Shown here piece by piece: positions 1 to 8,330 of a stretch of 64,000 bases of DNA. The notes beneath the pieces are model-generated. The model was not told the origin of the DNA, made no database searches, and was given only the letters and a program-made list of their open reading frames with translations. Source of the stretch: Croceicoccus pelagius (GTDB taxonomy: Bacteria > Pseudomonadota > Alphaproteobacteria > Sphingomonadales > Sphingomonadaceae). Every line of letters begins with the position of its first letter. The stretch's first letter is position 1. The stretch covers positions 248,001-312,000 of the forward strand of contig NZ_LYWY01000006.1 in NCBI RefSeq assembly GCF_001661915.1, in the 5' to 3' direction. The position numbers and the translations under genes were made by a program.

Positions 1-1119
1 GCGCACGAAGAACGCACTGGCGAGCGGATCGACGATGCGCCCGGTGGCCGTTCCGCCCTGCGCCACAAGCCGCACGGCGTGATGGCGGTGCTTGGCCCCT
101 ACAACTTCCCCGCGCACCTGCCGAACGGGCACATGGTCCCCGCGCTGCTGGCGGGCAATGTCTGTGTGTTCAAGCCGTCGGAAAAGACGCCTGCGGTGGG
201 CGAATACCTTGTGAAGCTTTACCACCGCGCGGGCGTGCCCGAAGATGTGGTCCAGTGCGTCGTCGGCGCCGCCGACGTGGGCCGCACGCTGACCAGCGAT
301 ACGCGGGTCGACGGCGTGCTCTTCACCGGATCGTCCAACACCGGCATCGCCATCGGCAAGGCGCTGGCAGAGCGCCCCGGCGTGATCTGCGCGCTGGAAA
401 TGGGCGGCAACAACCCGCTGGTCGTGTGGGACACCGACAAGCTGGCAGAGGCCGCGACGATCATCGTGCAATCGGCCTACACCACTGCGGGCCAGCGCTG
501 CACCGCCGCGCGCCGCCTGATCGTGAAGGACAGCATGGCAGATAGCCTGCTGGCCGAACTTCTGCCGCTGGTCGACCGCATTCGCGTCGGCGCGCCGTTC
601 GACGATCCGCAGCCCTACATGGGTCCGGTGATCGACAACGATGCGGCAGACGGCCTGCAGCGCGGGTACGATCAACTGATCGAGATGGGTGCGAAAGTCC
701 TGCACCCGCTGGAACGGCCCGATCCGGCCCTGCCGCTGCTTACGCCCGCGGTCCTCGATGTCACCGGCATTGAGGGCCTGCCCGACCGTGAATTGTTCGG
801 CCCGGTACTGCAGATCGTGCGCGTGCCCGATTTCGATGCAGCGATCGAGGCCGCGAACGACACCGCCTACGGTCTTTCGGCCTCGCTCGTCGGCGGAAGC
901 GAAAAGGAATGGCAGCGGTTCTGGCGCGAAAGCCGTGCCGGCATCGTCAACCGCAACAAGCCGACCAACGGCGCCTCGTCCGCCGCTCCGTTCGGCGGAA
1001 CGGGTCTTTCGGGCAATCACCGACCGGGCGCGTTCTATGCTGCGGACTATTGCTCTTATCCCGTCGCCTCTGCCGAAGGGGATGAGATCGAGGCCAGCAT
1101 CGGCGTCGGCCTGAAATAA
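1..1119 (+). CDS. astD: N-succinylglutamate 5-semialdehyde dehydrogenase, 5' end missing
   Basis: This NAD-dependent aldehyde dehydrogenase would oxidise N-succinylglutamate semialdehyde to N-succinylglutamate in the arginine succinyltransferase (AST) pathway of arginine breakdown. The reading frame is open from base 1, so the gene begins before the window; 372 codons are visible, and roughly the first 100 residues are missing. The visible part carries the family signatures: a PYNFPAHLPNGH stretch near the start, the general-base glutamate in LEMGGNNPL (visible residue 133), and the catalytic cysteine in GQRCTAARRL (visible residue 167). The GGNNPL and GQRC contexts favour AstD over other aldehyde dehydrogenases. 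It ends at a strong hairpin shared with the convergent gene downstream. The other ast genes would be expected to the left but cannot be seen. Confidence 0.88.
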   Translation, partial: AHEERTGERIDDAPGGRSALRHKPHGVMAVLGPYNFPAHLPNGHMVPALLAGNVCVFKPSEKTPAVGEYLVKLYHRAGVPEDVVQCVVGAADVGRTLTSDTRVDGVLFTGSSNTGIAIGKALAERPGVICALEMGGNNPLVVWDTDKLAEAATIIVQSAYTTAGQRCTAARRLIVKDSMADSLLAELLPLVDRIRVGAPFDDPQPYMGPVIDNDAADGLQRGYDQLIEMGAKVLHPLERPDPALPLLTPAVLDVTGIEGLPDRELFGPVLQIVRVPDFDAAIEAANDTAYGLSASLVGGSEKEWQRFWRESRAGIVNRNKPTNGASSAAPFGGTGLSGNHRPGAFYAADYCSYPVASAEGDEIEASIGVGLK

Positions 1120-1134
1120 AGCCCGCGCACACAA

Positions 1135-1165
1135 AACGCCGCGCCGGTCATCCCGGCGCGGCGTT
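1135..1165. terminator. bidirectional intrinsic terminator hairpin
   Basis: A perfect 13-bp inverted repeat (1135-1147 with 1153-1165) around a 5-base loop sits in the gap between two convergent genes. The plus side runs into TTCCTCTATT and the minus side into TTTTGTG, so it can serve both astD and the minus-strand gene ending at 1189. Confidence 0.8.
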
Positions 1166-1188
1166 CCTCTATTACTCTTGCGAGTATC

Positions 1189-1644
1189 TTAGCGGCAGCG
1201 CGAATTGCCCTTGTCGATCTCGCGGCCCAGCAGGGCACCGCCCGCCGCACCAAGGATCGCGCCCAGCGTCTTGTCTCGGGCGACTTCGTTACCGATCAGG
1301 CCGCCAACCGCGCCGCCGATAAGCAGGCCGGTCGTGCCGTTGTCCTTGCGGCAGTAGTAACGGCCATCGTTGCCGCGCCACACGCGGGTGTTCCGCGTCA
1401 CGCGGTCGCCGCGATAATAGTCGCGGCTGCCGTAACGCTCGCCCCGCCGGTCGTACCGGTCATAGCGGTCGTACCGGTCATAACGGTCATGCCGATCTCG
1501 CTTGTGCGCGGCGCTTTCGACTTCGTAGGTCGATGCAACGGGGTGATCGTAAGCTGCGGCCTGCGCGGTCGGAATGGCACCGACGGCAAGTGCGGGCGCT
1601 GCGGCGAGGATCAGGCCGGTGCGGAAAATGGGGGAACGGGACAT
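1189..1644 (-). CDS. Exported glycine-zipper (2TM) protein with a DRY repeat
   Basis: Predicted 151-residue envelope protein of unknown exact role. The start at 1644 is chosen because it begins a clear signal peptide (MSRSPIFRTGLILAAAPALA, cleavage near AQA); an in-frame ATG at 1686 would add 14 residues with no signal character. After the signal comes a strongly basic and acidic stretch with five near-identical Asp-Arg-Tyr units around residues 50-67, then a short YYC-containing linker, then a glycine-zipper pair of membrane-like segments (GLLIGGAVGGLIGNEVA and LGAILGAAGGALLG, residues 108-143), as in surface-antigen/17-kDa-like families. It ends in SRCR. Such proteins are usually in or near the outer membrane. 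It faces astD across a shared terminator. Confidence 0.75.
   Translation of the reverse strand: MSRSPIFRTGLILAAAPALAVGAIPTAQAAAYDHPVASTYEVESAAHKRDRHDRYDRYDRYDRYDRRGERYGSRDYYRGDRVTRNTRVWRGNDGRYYCRKDNGTTGLLIGGAVGGLIGNEVARDKTLGAILGAAGGALLGREIDKGNSRCR
1448..1492. repeat. five 9-bp tandem repeats inside the glycine-zipper gene
   Basis: Five consecutive 9-bp units of the form CGGTCRTAN lie head to tail on the plus strand (1448, 1457, 1466, 1475, 1484). They also form a higher-order 18-bp repeat, since units 1-2 and 3-4 match almost exactly. On the minus strand they encode the Asp-Arg-Tyr repeat of the surrounding protein. Confidence 0.85.
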
Positions 1645-1794
1645 TGCAGGGTACTCCGAATTCAAATCTGTATCTTGATCGCCCATTCAGGATTAGAACC
1701 CCGAACCTGAACGCCATGAAAACAGATCGTCTCGGTCCAACGATTTGCAGACACGCCCTATCGGCACACCGAAATCGCGCCTAGGGGCGCAGTC

Positions 1795-2703
1795 GTGACT
1801 ACCGATACCGACTCGCAGACCAAGCGCGGCCTTCCCTATGCGCTTGGCGCATACACGCTGTGGGGCCTGCTCCCGCTCTATCTCGTCTGGCTCAATCCGG
1901 TCGATCCGTTCCGGCTGGTGGCATGGCGCGTGCTGTGGACGATCCCGATCTGCTTTGCCGCGCTCGCGCTGTTCCGCAACTTCGCGAAACTGAAGGCAGC
2001 TTTCTCCAATCGGCGCGCCATCGGACTTCTGCTGTTAAGTGCGCTGCTGATCACGGTGAACTGGGTCGCCTATATCATCGCGGTGCAGGCAGGGCAGTTC
2101 TATGCTGCCAGCCTCGGATATTACATCAACCCGCTCGTCAATGTGCTGCTCGGCACGCTCTTCCTAGGCGAGAAGCTGTCGAAGCTGCAATGGTTGGCCG
2201 TCGCGGTGGCGTCGATGGGGATCGGCATTCTCGTCTTCGAAGCGGCTGACACGCTCTACATCAGCCTGACACTGGCGTTCTCGTTCGGGCTCTACGGCCT
2301 CGTGCGAAAGCAGGTGAAGGTGGATGCCCTGCCCGGCCTTACGGTGGAAGTCCTGCTCGTCGCCCCGCTCGCGCTCGTCGCGCTGGCGGTCGTGCCGGAA
2401 GGGGCGGAGGATTTCGGGACGAGCGTCTCGATGTCACTCCTCCTCATGGGGGCCGGCGTGATGACCGGCGTGCCGCTGCTGCTGTTTGCAACGGCGGCGC
2501 GGCGCATGGCCTATTCGGCACTGGGCTTCGTACAGTTCCTGGCGCCGACGATGGTGTTCCTGTCGGGCCTGCTGATCTTCGGTCAGGAACTGGTTACGGC
2601 CCAGGCGATCTGCTTCGCCCTGATCTGGACGGCAGTGGCGCTGTTCTGCGCCGATATCGTGATGAAGGGGCGCAGGCGGCGTTTGCCGCCCGACCCAGTT
2701 TAA
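1795..2703 (+). CDS. rarD: RarD/EamA-family drug and metabolite exporter
   Basis: A 302-residue inner-membrane protein of the drug/metabolite transporter superfamily, matching the RarD subgroup (often called chloramphenicol-sensitive protein RarD) from its N-terminal YALGAYTLWGLLPLYLVWL segment onward. About ten hydrophobic segments can be counted, arranged as two EamA repeats, and the substrate is not known. The start is GTG at 1795; no upstream ATG in frame fits the family length. It ends 15 bases before the convergent dihydroorotase gene, so the two 3' ends nearly touch and no separate terminator is obvious. Confidence 0.85.
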   Translation: MTTDTDSQTKRGLPYALGAYTLWGLLPLYLVWLNPVDPFRLVAWRVLWTIPICFAALALFRNFAKLKAAFSNRRAIGLLLLSALLITVNWVAYIIAVQAGQFYAASLGYYINPLVNVLLGTLFLGEKLSKLQWLAVAVASMGIGILVFEAADTLYISLTLAFSFGLYGLVRKQVKVDALPGLTVEVLLVAPLALVALAVVPEGAEDFGTSVSMSLLLMGAGVMTGVPLLLFATAARRMAYSALGFVQFLAPTMVFLSGLLIFGQELVTAQAICFALIWTAVALFCADIVMKGRRRRLPPDPV

Positions 2704-2718
2704 CTCAGGACCGTCCGA

Positions 2719-4047
2719 TCAGAGCGAAAAGGCAAAGCGCAACGGTTCGCCCTGCGCGCTTTCGCCAAGCTGGCCATCCCACATTGCGACATTGCCTCGG
2801 ATGATCGTGCCGACGACGCGGCCCTTCAACTCCATCCCCGTGAACGGCGACCAGCCACAGCGCGAGGCCAGCCATTCATCGGTGATGGTGAAGCTGCCCT
2901 TGCGGTCGACGATAGTGAAGTCCGCGTCATAACCGGTGGCAATACGCCCCTTGCCGACCAGACCGAACACGCGCTGTACGCCCGCGCTGGTCATGTCGAT
3001 CAGCCGTTCCAGCGTCATGCGCCCTTCGAGCACGTGGTTCAGCATCAGCGGCAGAAGCGTCTGCACACCCGGCATGCCGCTGGGGCTGTTGGGATAGGGT
3101 TTGGCCTTTTCCTCAAGCGTGTGCGGTGCATGGTCGGACCCGATCACGTCGGGCACGCCCTGCTGCAGCCAGTGCCAGAGGCCGTCGACATGCGCCTTGC
3201 TGCGGATCGGCGGGTTCATCTGCGCGTGGCTGCCAAGGCGCGGATAGGCATCTTCGGCATTCAGCGTCAGGTGCTGCGGCGTGACTTCGCATGTCGCCAC
3301 GTCGCGGTGCTGGGCGATGACTTCCAGTTCGGCAGGCGTCGTCACGTGCAGGATATGGATCGGACGCTTCGCCTCGCGCGCAAGACGCAGGATGCGACGG
3401 GTGGCCAGCATCGCCGATTCGTCATCGCGCCAGACCGGGTGGCTCGACGGATCGTTCTCGACGCGGTGGTCCTTGCGCGCGTTCATCCGCTCCTCGTCCT
3501 CAGCGTGGATGGCGACGCGGCGGCGGCCCGATGCCAGCACGCGGGCAAGATTTTCGTCCTCTGCCACCAACAGGCTGCCGGTCGACGCGCCCATGAAGAT
3601 CTTCACGCCCGCGGTGCCGGGAATACGTTCCAGCTCGGCAAGGTTCTCGGCGTTTTCGGCCGTCGCGCCCACATAGAAGGCATGATCGCACCACATCCGG
3701 TGATGGGCGCGCTTCAACTTGTCGTGGATGCGTTCTTCTGTGTCGGTATTGGGGTTGGTGTTCGGCATTTCGAAAACGGCGGTAATGCCGCCCAGAACCG
3801 CCGCGCGGCTGCCGCTTTCAAGATCTTCCTTCTGCTCCAGCCCCGGTTCGCGGAAGTGGACCTGGCTGTCGATGACGCCGGGAAGAATGTCGAGGCCGGC
3901 ACAATCGACCTTGCGAACGCCGGGATAATGCCCAACTCCCACGATGCGGCCACCGGCAACGGCGACCTCGGCTTCGACCGGTCCGGACGGCGTATGCACG
4001 GTGCCGCCGCTCAGGACCCACTCGGGGGTTTGGTGCGTATCAGTCAT
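2719..4047 (-). CDS. pyrC: Dihydroorotase (class I type)
   Basis: A 442-residue zinc amidohydrolase, recognised as dihydroorotase, which closes carbamoyl-aspartate to dihydroorotate in the third step of pyrimidine synthesis. The metal-binding HFREPG motif lies near residue 63, the FEMPNTNP segment characteristic of dihydroorotases near residue 90, further histidine ligands in HILHVTT, and the catalytic aspartate in GSDHAPH near residue 303. The length fits class I enzymes (about 430-450 residues), not the shorter E. coli type. Related hydrolases such as allantoinase are the main alternative. It is divergent from ygfZ with 46 bases between starts; pyrE lies elsewhere in the window at 17412. 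Confidence 0.88.
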   Translation of the reverse strand: MTDTHQTPEWVLSGGTVHTPSGPVEAEVAVAGGRIVGVGHYPGVRKVDCAGLDILPGVIDSQVHFREPGLEQKEDLESGSRAAVLGGITAVFEMPNTNPNTDTEERIHDKLKRAHHRMWCDHAFYVGATAENAENLAELERIPGTAGVKIFMGASTGSLLVAEDENLARVLASGRRRVAIHAEDEERMNARKDHRVENDPSSHPVWRDDESAMLATRRILRLAREAKRPIHILHVTTPAELEVIAQHRDVATCEVTPQHLTLNAEDAYPRLGSHAQMNPPIRSKAHVDGLWHWLQQGVPDVIGSDHAPHTLEEKAKPYPNSPSGMPGVQTLLPLMLNHVLEGRMTLERLIDMTSAGVQRVFGLVGKGRIATGYDADFTIVDRKGSFTITDEWLASRCGWSPFTGMELKGRVVGTIIRGNVAMWDGQLGESAQGEPLRFAFSL

Positions 4048-4093
4048 GGTCCTTCATCTAGGAGGGCGCAGGCCATTTGGCAAAGGGACTTGC

Positions 4094-4861
4094 ATGAGCG
4101 ACGGCTTCACCTCGACACGTCTGTGCGACAGGGCGATCATCCGGCTGACCGGAGAGGAAGGGGCAGGCGGCAGTGATGTCGCCGAATTCCTGCAAGGCCT
4201 CGTCACCAACGACGTAAAAGGCGCGCTTCCCGTCTGGGCCGCATTGTTGAGCGCACAGGGCAAGGCGCTGTTCGATTTTTTCGTATGGCCCGCGAAAGAT
4301 GCATTGCTGATCGATTGCGAGGCCGCCCATGCCGAGGAACTGGCAAAGCGACTCACGCTCTATCGCCTGCGCCGCAAGATCGACATCGCGATCGACCCCA
4401 AGGTCGCCGTCCACTGGACCGCGCATCGCGGCGACGGCGGCGGCGACGATCCGCGCATGGCCGCACTCGGCCAGCGTTGGCTGGAACCTGTGGAGGACGA
4501 TCCCACTGACTGCGCGGACGAGGCCTATCGCAAGCATCGCCTGTCGCTGGGCGTTGCCGAAGGACGCGAGGAACTGGGCCATGACCAGACGCTCTGGCTT
4601 GAATGCAACGCGGTCGAACTGCACGGCGTCAGCTTTTCAAAGGGCTGCTACGTGGGCCAGGAGAACACAGCCCGGATGAACTGGCGGCAGAAGGTAAACC
4701 GCCGACTTGTCGTCGTGCCGCTGGAAAAGTCGGAAGAGAAGCGCCGCCGTGTCGCCTATGACCAATACGATCTTGCCATCGATCACTTGCGCGTGGCCGA
4801 TGCCGATCCGTCGCTGTTCCCGAAATGGCTGCAAGGCGCGCTGACGAGCGCCGAGGACTAG
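4094..4861 (+). CDS. ygfZ: YgfZ/CAF17-family folate-binding protein
   Basis: A 255-residue protein of the YgfZ (CAF17, IBA57) family, which helps build or repair particular iron-sulfur proteins in a folate-dependent way. The diagnostic KGCYVGQENTARM stretch, with its conserved cysteine, lies around residues 183-195. The start at 4094 was chosen because the protein then begins at the family N-terminus (MSDGFTSTRLCDRAIIRLTG); the frame is open further upstream but would run through the divergent pyrC start. Its last four bases overlap the convergent TetR gene. Confidence 0.88.
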   Translation: MSDGFTSTRLCDRAIIRLTGEEGAGGSDVAEFLQGLVTNDVKGALPVWAALLSAQGKALFDFFVWPAKDALLIDCEAAHAEELAKRLTLYRLRRKIDIAIDPKVAVHWTAHRGDGGGDDPRMAALGQRWLEPVEDDPTDCADEAYRKHRLSLGVAEGREELGHDQTLWLECNAVELHGVSFSKGCYVGQENTARMNWRQKVNRRLVVVPLEKSEEKRRRVAYDQYDLAIDHLRVADADPSLFPKWLQGALTSAED

Positions 4862-5472
4862 TCCGCCAGCGCCTCTTTCGCGCCGCCGGTATCTTCGCCG
4901 CGCGGCAGGATGGCGACCAGTTGTCGCGTAGCCAGATCGCGGGCATAGCCGTGCGGCAGGTCAAGCGAATCCGCCAGCGTATTGCCGATCATCGATTCGC
5001 CCAGCGCCTGGAGGACGAGCGTCATTGTCGCCTCGCGCACCTTCTTCCAGTCTTCGCCCGCAGGACCGATCTGATCGAGCAGCCCGTGGATCGCGTCGAA
5101 AATCGGGTCCAGCGCATCGCGATTGCCCGTCACCGCCATCCAGTTGGCGAGAGCGCCAGCGCCCTGAACGCCAAACGCGTCAAAGACGAGATCAACGATC
5201 TCGCGCGCGCTTCCCTGCCCTGCCCGGCGGGCCTGCACCGCCTTGCCGATCGTTTCACAGACCGCACTGGCCAGGTGGCCGGCCAGCGCCTTCTGCAATC
5301 CATCGGCGCTGCCGAAGTGGTGGAGGAGGTTCGAATGGGTACGCCCGACCTTACCCGCCACAGCCTTCAGCGTGACAGCCTGCGGGCCGCTTTCGATCAA
5401 AATTTGCAAAGCCGCGTCGAGCGCCATGCGGCGACTGTCAGCCGGGCTGAATCGCTTGCGTATCGTCGTCAA
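4858..5472 (-). CDS. TetR-family transcriptional regulator
   Basis: A 204-residue TetR/AcrR-type repressor. The N-terminal helix-turn-helix occupies about residues 10-60 (ALDAALQILIESGPQAVTLK, then VGRTHSNLLHHFGSADGL), and the C-terminal ligand-binding part is too variable to name an effector. It overlaps the end of ygfZ by four bases in convergent orientation, and about 128 non-coding bases separate its start from the next minus-strand gene. No target can be assigned from context. Confidence 0.85.
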   Translation of the reverse strand: MTTIRKRFSPADSRRMALDAALQILIESGPQAVTLKAVAGKVGRTHSNLLHHFGSADGLQKALAGHLASAVCETIGKAVQARRAGQGSAREIVDLVFDAFGVQGAGALANWMAVTGNRDALDPIFDAIHGLLDQIGPAGEDWKKVREATMTLVLQALGESMIGNTLADSLDLPHGYARDLATRQLVAILPRGEDTGGAKEALAD

Positions 5473-5600
5473 ACTGCAACTTCCCCGTTCCCTGCACGGC
5501 GTTTACTAACACATCACCGGGCAGCCTGCCATCGACATGGCAGGGCAGAGGCGCACGATTACTGGAAACCGCGCCCTTTCAACGACATGTCACAAAGCCG

Positions 5601-5963
5601 TCACGCAGCGATGGCGGCCAGTTCCTCTAAACCAGCTTCGCCGGAAGGGGGCGGAAGCTGCCGAGCAAGCTGGGCCAGCGAATCTTCGGCCTCATCGAAC
5701 AGGCCGACGTTGCGCCACGCAGGCGCGAGCCAGAGAACCGGCTGCCATTTGCGGCGCATGACGCGAAAAACCGCCGTGCCAATCAGGCGCGCACCGGCAA
5801 GATCCTGTCCCTCGGGCCCTTGCCCGCCGGGGAAGGTAACGACCAGGCCCTGACCTTCGAACTTCAAAGGGTCGTGGCGTGCAGGAACGTCGAGCCCGGA
5901 CAACCGGACACGGTCTTCCGGCCAGGCCGGGCGGACGAACAGGTTTTCACTGCGAATGAACAT
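5601..5963 (-). CDS. Short GNAT-like protein
   Basis: A 120-residue protein whose opening, FIRSENLFVRPAWPEDRVRL, resembles the start of the GNAT acetyltransferases that often sit beside rplU-rpmA in sphingomonads. The remainder has a GTAVFRVMRRKWQPVLWLAP stretch but no clear acetyl-CoA binding motif (Q/RxxGxG/A), and it is shorter than the usual 170-190 residues. It may therefore be an inactive or reduced relative. The link to GNATs is an inference from the N-terminus and the neighbourhood. It lies downstream of rpmA behind that operon's terminator. Confidence 0.5.
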   Translation of the reverse strand: MFIRSENLFVRPAWPEDRVRLSGLDVPARHDPLKFEGQGLVVTFPGGQGPEGQDLAGARLIGTAVFRVMRRKWQPVLWLAPAWRNVGLFDEAEDSLAQLARQLPPPSGEAGLEELAAIAA

Positions 5964-6073
5964 CGCAAAATCACTCCCCGAGAACGCAAGGCGCCGATAG
6001 CAGCGATGCGTTGCAATATGGTGGCACCGAACCGAGGCATGGGACCGGATGCGCGTTCAGGGAGAGCAGAACG

Positions 6074-6107
6074 AAAAAAGGGAGCGGGGGTGGCCCCTCT
6101 CCCTTTT
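6074..6107 (-). terminator. intrinsic terminator of rplU-rpmA
   Basis: A perfect 9-bp stem (6076-6084 with 6099-6107) extended inward by four more GC pairs after one mismatch, followed on the minus strand by six T residues (6079-6074). A second 7-bp perfect hairpin (6111-6117 with 6123-6129) stands just before it. Together they end transcription coming from rpmA. Confidence 0.85.
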
Positions 6108-6170
6108 CAGGCCGACATCAGGTGTCGGCGAGGCCATCCCGCGAAGGACGGCCCTTTATCGACCATCCGA

Positions 6171-6440
6171 TTACTCGGCGGCTTCCGCCAGCGCGTCGAC
6201 CGACACGAACTTGCGGCCGAGCTTGCCTTCATGGAAGCGTACCTGACCTTCGGTCAGCGCGAACAGGGTGTGATCGCGGCCGATGCCGACGTTGTCGCCG
6301 GGGTAGAACTTCGTACCGCGCTGACGCACGAGAATGTTGCCACCGACGACGGCTTCGCCACCGAACTTCTTCACGCCAAGGCGGCGGCCGACCGAATCGC
6401 GACCGTTACGCGACGAACCGCCTGCTTTTTTATGTGCCAT
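6171..6440 (-). CDS. rpmA: 50S ribosomal protein L27
   Basis: An 89-residue protein matching bacterial L27, a late-assembling protein near the peptidyl-transferase centre. It begins [20 protein letters not shown] and has the [20 protein letters not shown] core. It starts directly with MAHKKAGG and lacks the cleavable N-terminal extension found in Firmicutes. It follows rplU by 32 bases on the same strand and is followed by a strong terminator, so the two form the usual ribosomal operon. Confidence 0.97.
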   Translation of the reverse strand: MAHKKAGGSSRNGRDSVGRRLGVKKFGGEAVVGGNILVRQRGTKFYPGDNVGIGRDHTLFALTEGQVRFHEGKLGRKFVSVDALAEAAE

Positions 6441-6472
6441 GGTTTAGTGCTCCGAATTCGTTGGGCGGCGAC

Positions 6473-6820
6473 TTAGGCCGCGTCTTCCTGCTTCTCGGTC
6501 TTCTTCGCGGGCGCCTTCTTGGCAGCGCCGACCGAAGTGATGCGCAGCAGGGTCATCTGCTGGCGGTGACCGTTTTTCCGGCGATAGTTGTGACGGCGAC
6601 GCTTCTTGAAGACGATCACCTTCTCCGACTTTGCCTGAGCGATGATTTCGGCCGAAACCGTAACCTTCGAGGCGTCTTCGAGCTTGTCACCTTCGCCAGC
6701 GAGAAGCACGTCACCCAGAGTGATCGTGTCGCCGGCTTCACCTGCCAGCTTCTCGACTGCGATCTTGTCACCTTCGGCAACGCGATACTGCTTGCCGCCT
6801 GTACGCACGATTGCGAACAT
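6473..6820 (-). CDS. rplU: 50S ribosomal protein L21
   Basis: A 115-residue L21 protein, first gene of the rplU-rpmA operon. The start [20 protein letters not shown] and the [21 protein letters not shown]-binding stretch are diagnostic. It carries a lysine- and alanine-rich C-terminal tail of about 18 residues ([17 protein letters not shown]) beyond the bacterial core, which is common in alphaproteobacteria. The roughly 250-base gap upstream to the divergent lipoprotein gene must contain its promoter and any L21 leader, but no certain boxes could be picked out. Confidence 0.97.
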   Translation of the reverse strand: MFAIVRTGGKQYRVAEGDKIAVEKLAGEAGDTITLGDVLLAGEGDKLEDASKVTVSAEIIAQAKSEKVIVFKKRRRHNYRRKNGHRQQMTLLRITSVGAAKKAPAKKTEKQEDAA

Positions 6821-7080
6821 TGTTCACCTGTCTGTTCTGCCGCGAAGCCACGACCCGACGTCAATGCGCCGATGTTGTATCCGTGCCGATCTGCGGGCGT
6901 TTATTTCCCGCAAAGGCGCAAAAAACGAAGCCGATGCCGGATTGAGCGGTGCCCGTTACTGGAGAAGCCGTCCGCTGTCAACGCGCGATTGGCGGTTGTC
7001 GGCCACTCGAGGCCATCTTTACCCGGTGCCATGCAAGGTGGTGGCTGGCACCGCCAAATCAAGCTGCTATGAGAGAGGCG

Positions 7081-7620
7081 ATGTCGCATCTTCGCAACCA
7101 CGCCGCCCGCCTGCTCGTCCTCGCCTGCGCGACCGCTACCCTGTCGGCCTGTGCCGGCACCTCTTCCAAGTATCCCTCGCTTGCCGTGCGCGATGCCGAG
7201 CGGATGACCGGCAGCGCCGAGCCGGCAGAACCGGACGTGACCGCGCCGGTCACGCCCCCTGCCCCGCCCGCGGACCTTCCCGGCCGCCTTGCCGCGATCG
7301 AGAAGGTGGCCTACGCCTCGCATGAAACATTCCTTGCCCGAGAGGCGACTGCCCGGGCCAAGGCGCGCTCCGCCTCGGGCGCGGCGCCTGGCACGCTGGC
7401 ATGGTCGGATGCCGAAGTCGCTCTCTCCAGCCTCGAATCCGCGCGCAGCGATACGATGTTCGCGCTTGCCGATCTCGATTCGCTTTTGGCCGTGGGCGCG
7501 GTAGACGAAGCGGACAGCGACAACCCTGCCGGTCTGCCGCAAATCGTGGCCCTGCGCGAAAAGGTTGAAGGCCTGATCGCGGCCGAGGACGCGGTGCTGG
7601 AAAGCCTGCGCGGCCGTTGA
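7081..7620 (+). CDS. Predicted lipoprotein of unknown function
   Basis: A 179-residue protein with a typical lipoprotein signal (RLLVLACATATLSACAG, lipobox LSAC near residue 22), so it should be anchored to a membrane facing the periplasm. The mature part is rich in alanine, glutamate and proline, with long predicted helices (residues 65-175) and no recognised enzymatic motif. The start is uncertain: ATG at 7081 follows a GAGAGG box closely, while an in-frame ATG at 7069 would add four residues. It is divergent from rplU and ends one base before the convergent Rossmann-fold gene. Confidence 0.65.
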   Translation: MSHLRNHAARLLVLACATATLSACAGTSSKYPSLAVRDAERMTGSAEPAEPDVTAPVTPPAPPADLPGRLAAIEKVAYASHETFLAREATARAKARSASGAAPGTLAWSDAEVALSSLESARSDTMFALADLDSLLAVGAVDEADSDNPAGLPQIVALREKVEGLIAAEDAVLESLRGR

Positions 7621-7944
7621 TCAGCCTGCGATCACGAGCTGGCCGGTCACGCCCTCGTTACCCGACAGGAAATCGATCGCGGCCTGAAGAGCCGCATTAT
7701 CCCCGCCGGAAAGCGGTGAAACGCCGTTCACCCGAAGCGGCGCATATTTGCGCGCGAGCGCGGCCAACGCTTCCTTGCGCCAGCGGTGCGGCTTTTCCTC
7801 GGCAGCGCCGAATTGCAGGATCACGCCCGAACCACCGGCGAGAACATCCTCGATTTCCGGCAGGTACTCGGCAAAAAATCTGGCAGCGGCGGCCAGCGGC
7901 TCCGCATCGCCCAACGGCACGGGGATGACCCGCACGGGGATCAC
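7621..7944 (-). CDS. Short Rossmann-fold/SDR-like protein
   Basis: About 107 residues. The end, AIDFLSGNEGVTGQLVIAG, resembles the C-terminal strand and cofactor-binding end of short-chain dehydrogenases (DFLLSNEGVTGQ type), and the middle (LARKYAPLRVNGVSPL) matches the segment where SDRs read RVN.V.PG. The glycine-rich NAD(P) loop and the Tyr-x-x-x-Lys catalytic pair are absent, so catalysis is not expected. The start is uncertain: GTG at 7944 has GGAG upstream; a TTG at 7959 would overlap the folB stop as TTGA. It follows folB, so it may serve the folate or pterin genes. Confidence 0.55.
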   Translation of the reverse strand: MIPVRVIPVPLGDAEPLAAAARFFAEYLPEIEDVLAGGSGVILQFGAAEEKPHRWRKEALAALARKYAPLRVNGVSPLSGGDNAALQAAIDFLSGNEGVTGQLVIAG

Positions 7945-7955
7945 CTGCTCCGGTA

Positions 7956-8330
7956 TCAACGCCGGTTCCGCACCAGCGTCATGCCGATCTTCTCGTCCGC
8001 CTCGGCAATAGCGAGCTTCACGATCTTCACCTTCACCTGGTTCACGCGGTCGTCCTGAAGGAACAGCGTTTCGCAGATATGCTCGGCCACAGCCTCGATC
8101 AGCTTGAAGTGGACGCCTTCGGGCAGAGCGCCGCTCGCCGCGAATTTCAGGTCCATGTAGTTCTTGCTGGCCGACAGCGGGGTATCGGGGTCGAACCGTT
8201 CGGGCATGGCCAGATCGACCGCGATCGAAATTCGCAGCGGCTGCGGCTTGCCGGTTTCTTCCGAATAGATCCCGGTCAGGACGTCGACGACGAAATCCTC
8301 GACCTCGAGTGTCAGGCTGTCGCTCATCAT
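7956..8330 (-). CDS. folB: Dihydroneopterin aldolase family protein
   Basis: A 124-residue protein recognised as FolB-like, which converts dihydroneopterin to 6-hydroxymethyl-dihydropterin in folate synthesis. It shows the VDVLTGIYSEETGKPQPLRI opening (conserved glutamate and a lysine/glutamine region), the DLKF segment, and EAVAEHICETLFL corresponding to the LIE.LA..IA.. helix of the family. Two start codons are possible (8330 and 8327). It overlaps the upstream methyltransferase by one base and abuts the short SDR-like gene. The folE gene lies elsewhere at 37092. Confidence 0.75.
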   Translation of the reverse strand: MMSDSLTLEVEDFVVDVLTGIYSEETGKPQPLRISIAVDLAMPERFDPDTPLSASKNYMDLKFAASGALPEGVHFKLIEAVAEHICETLFLQDDRVNQVKVKIVKLAIAEADEKIGMTLVRNRR

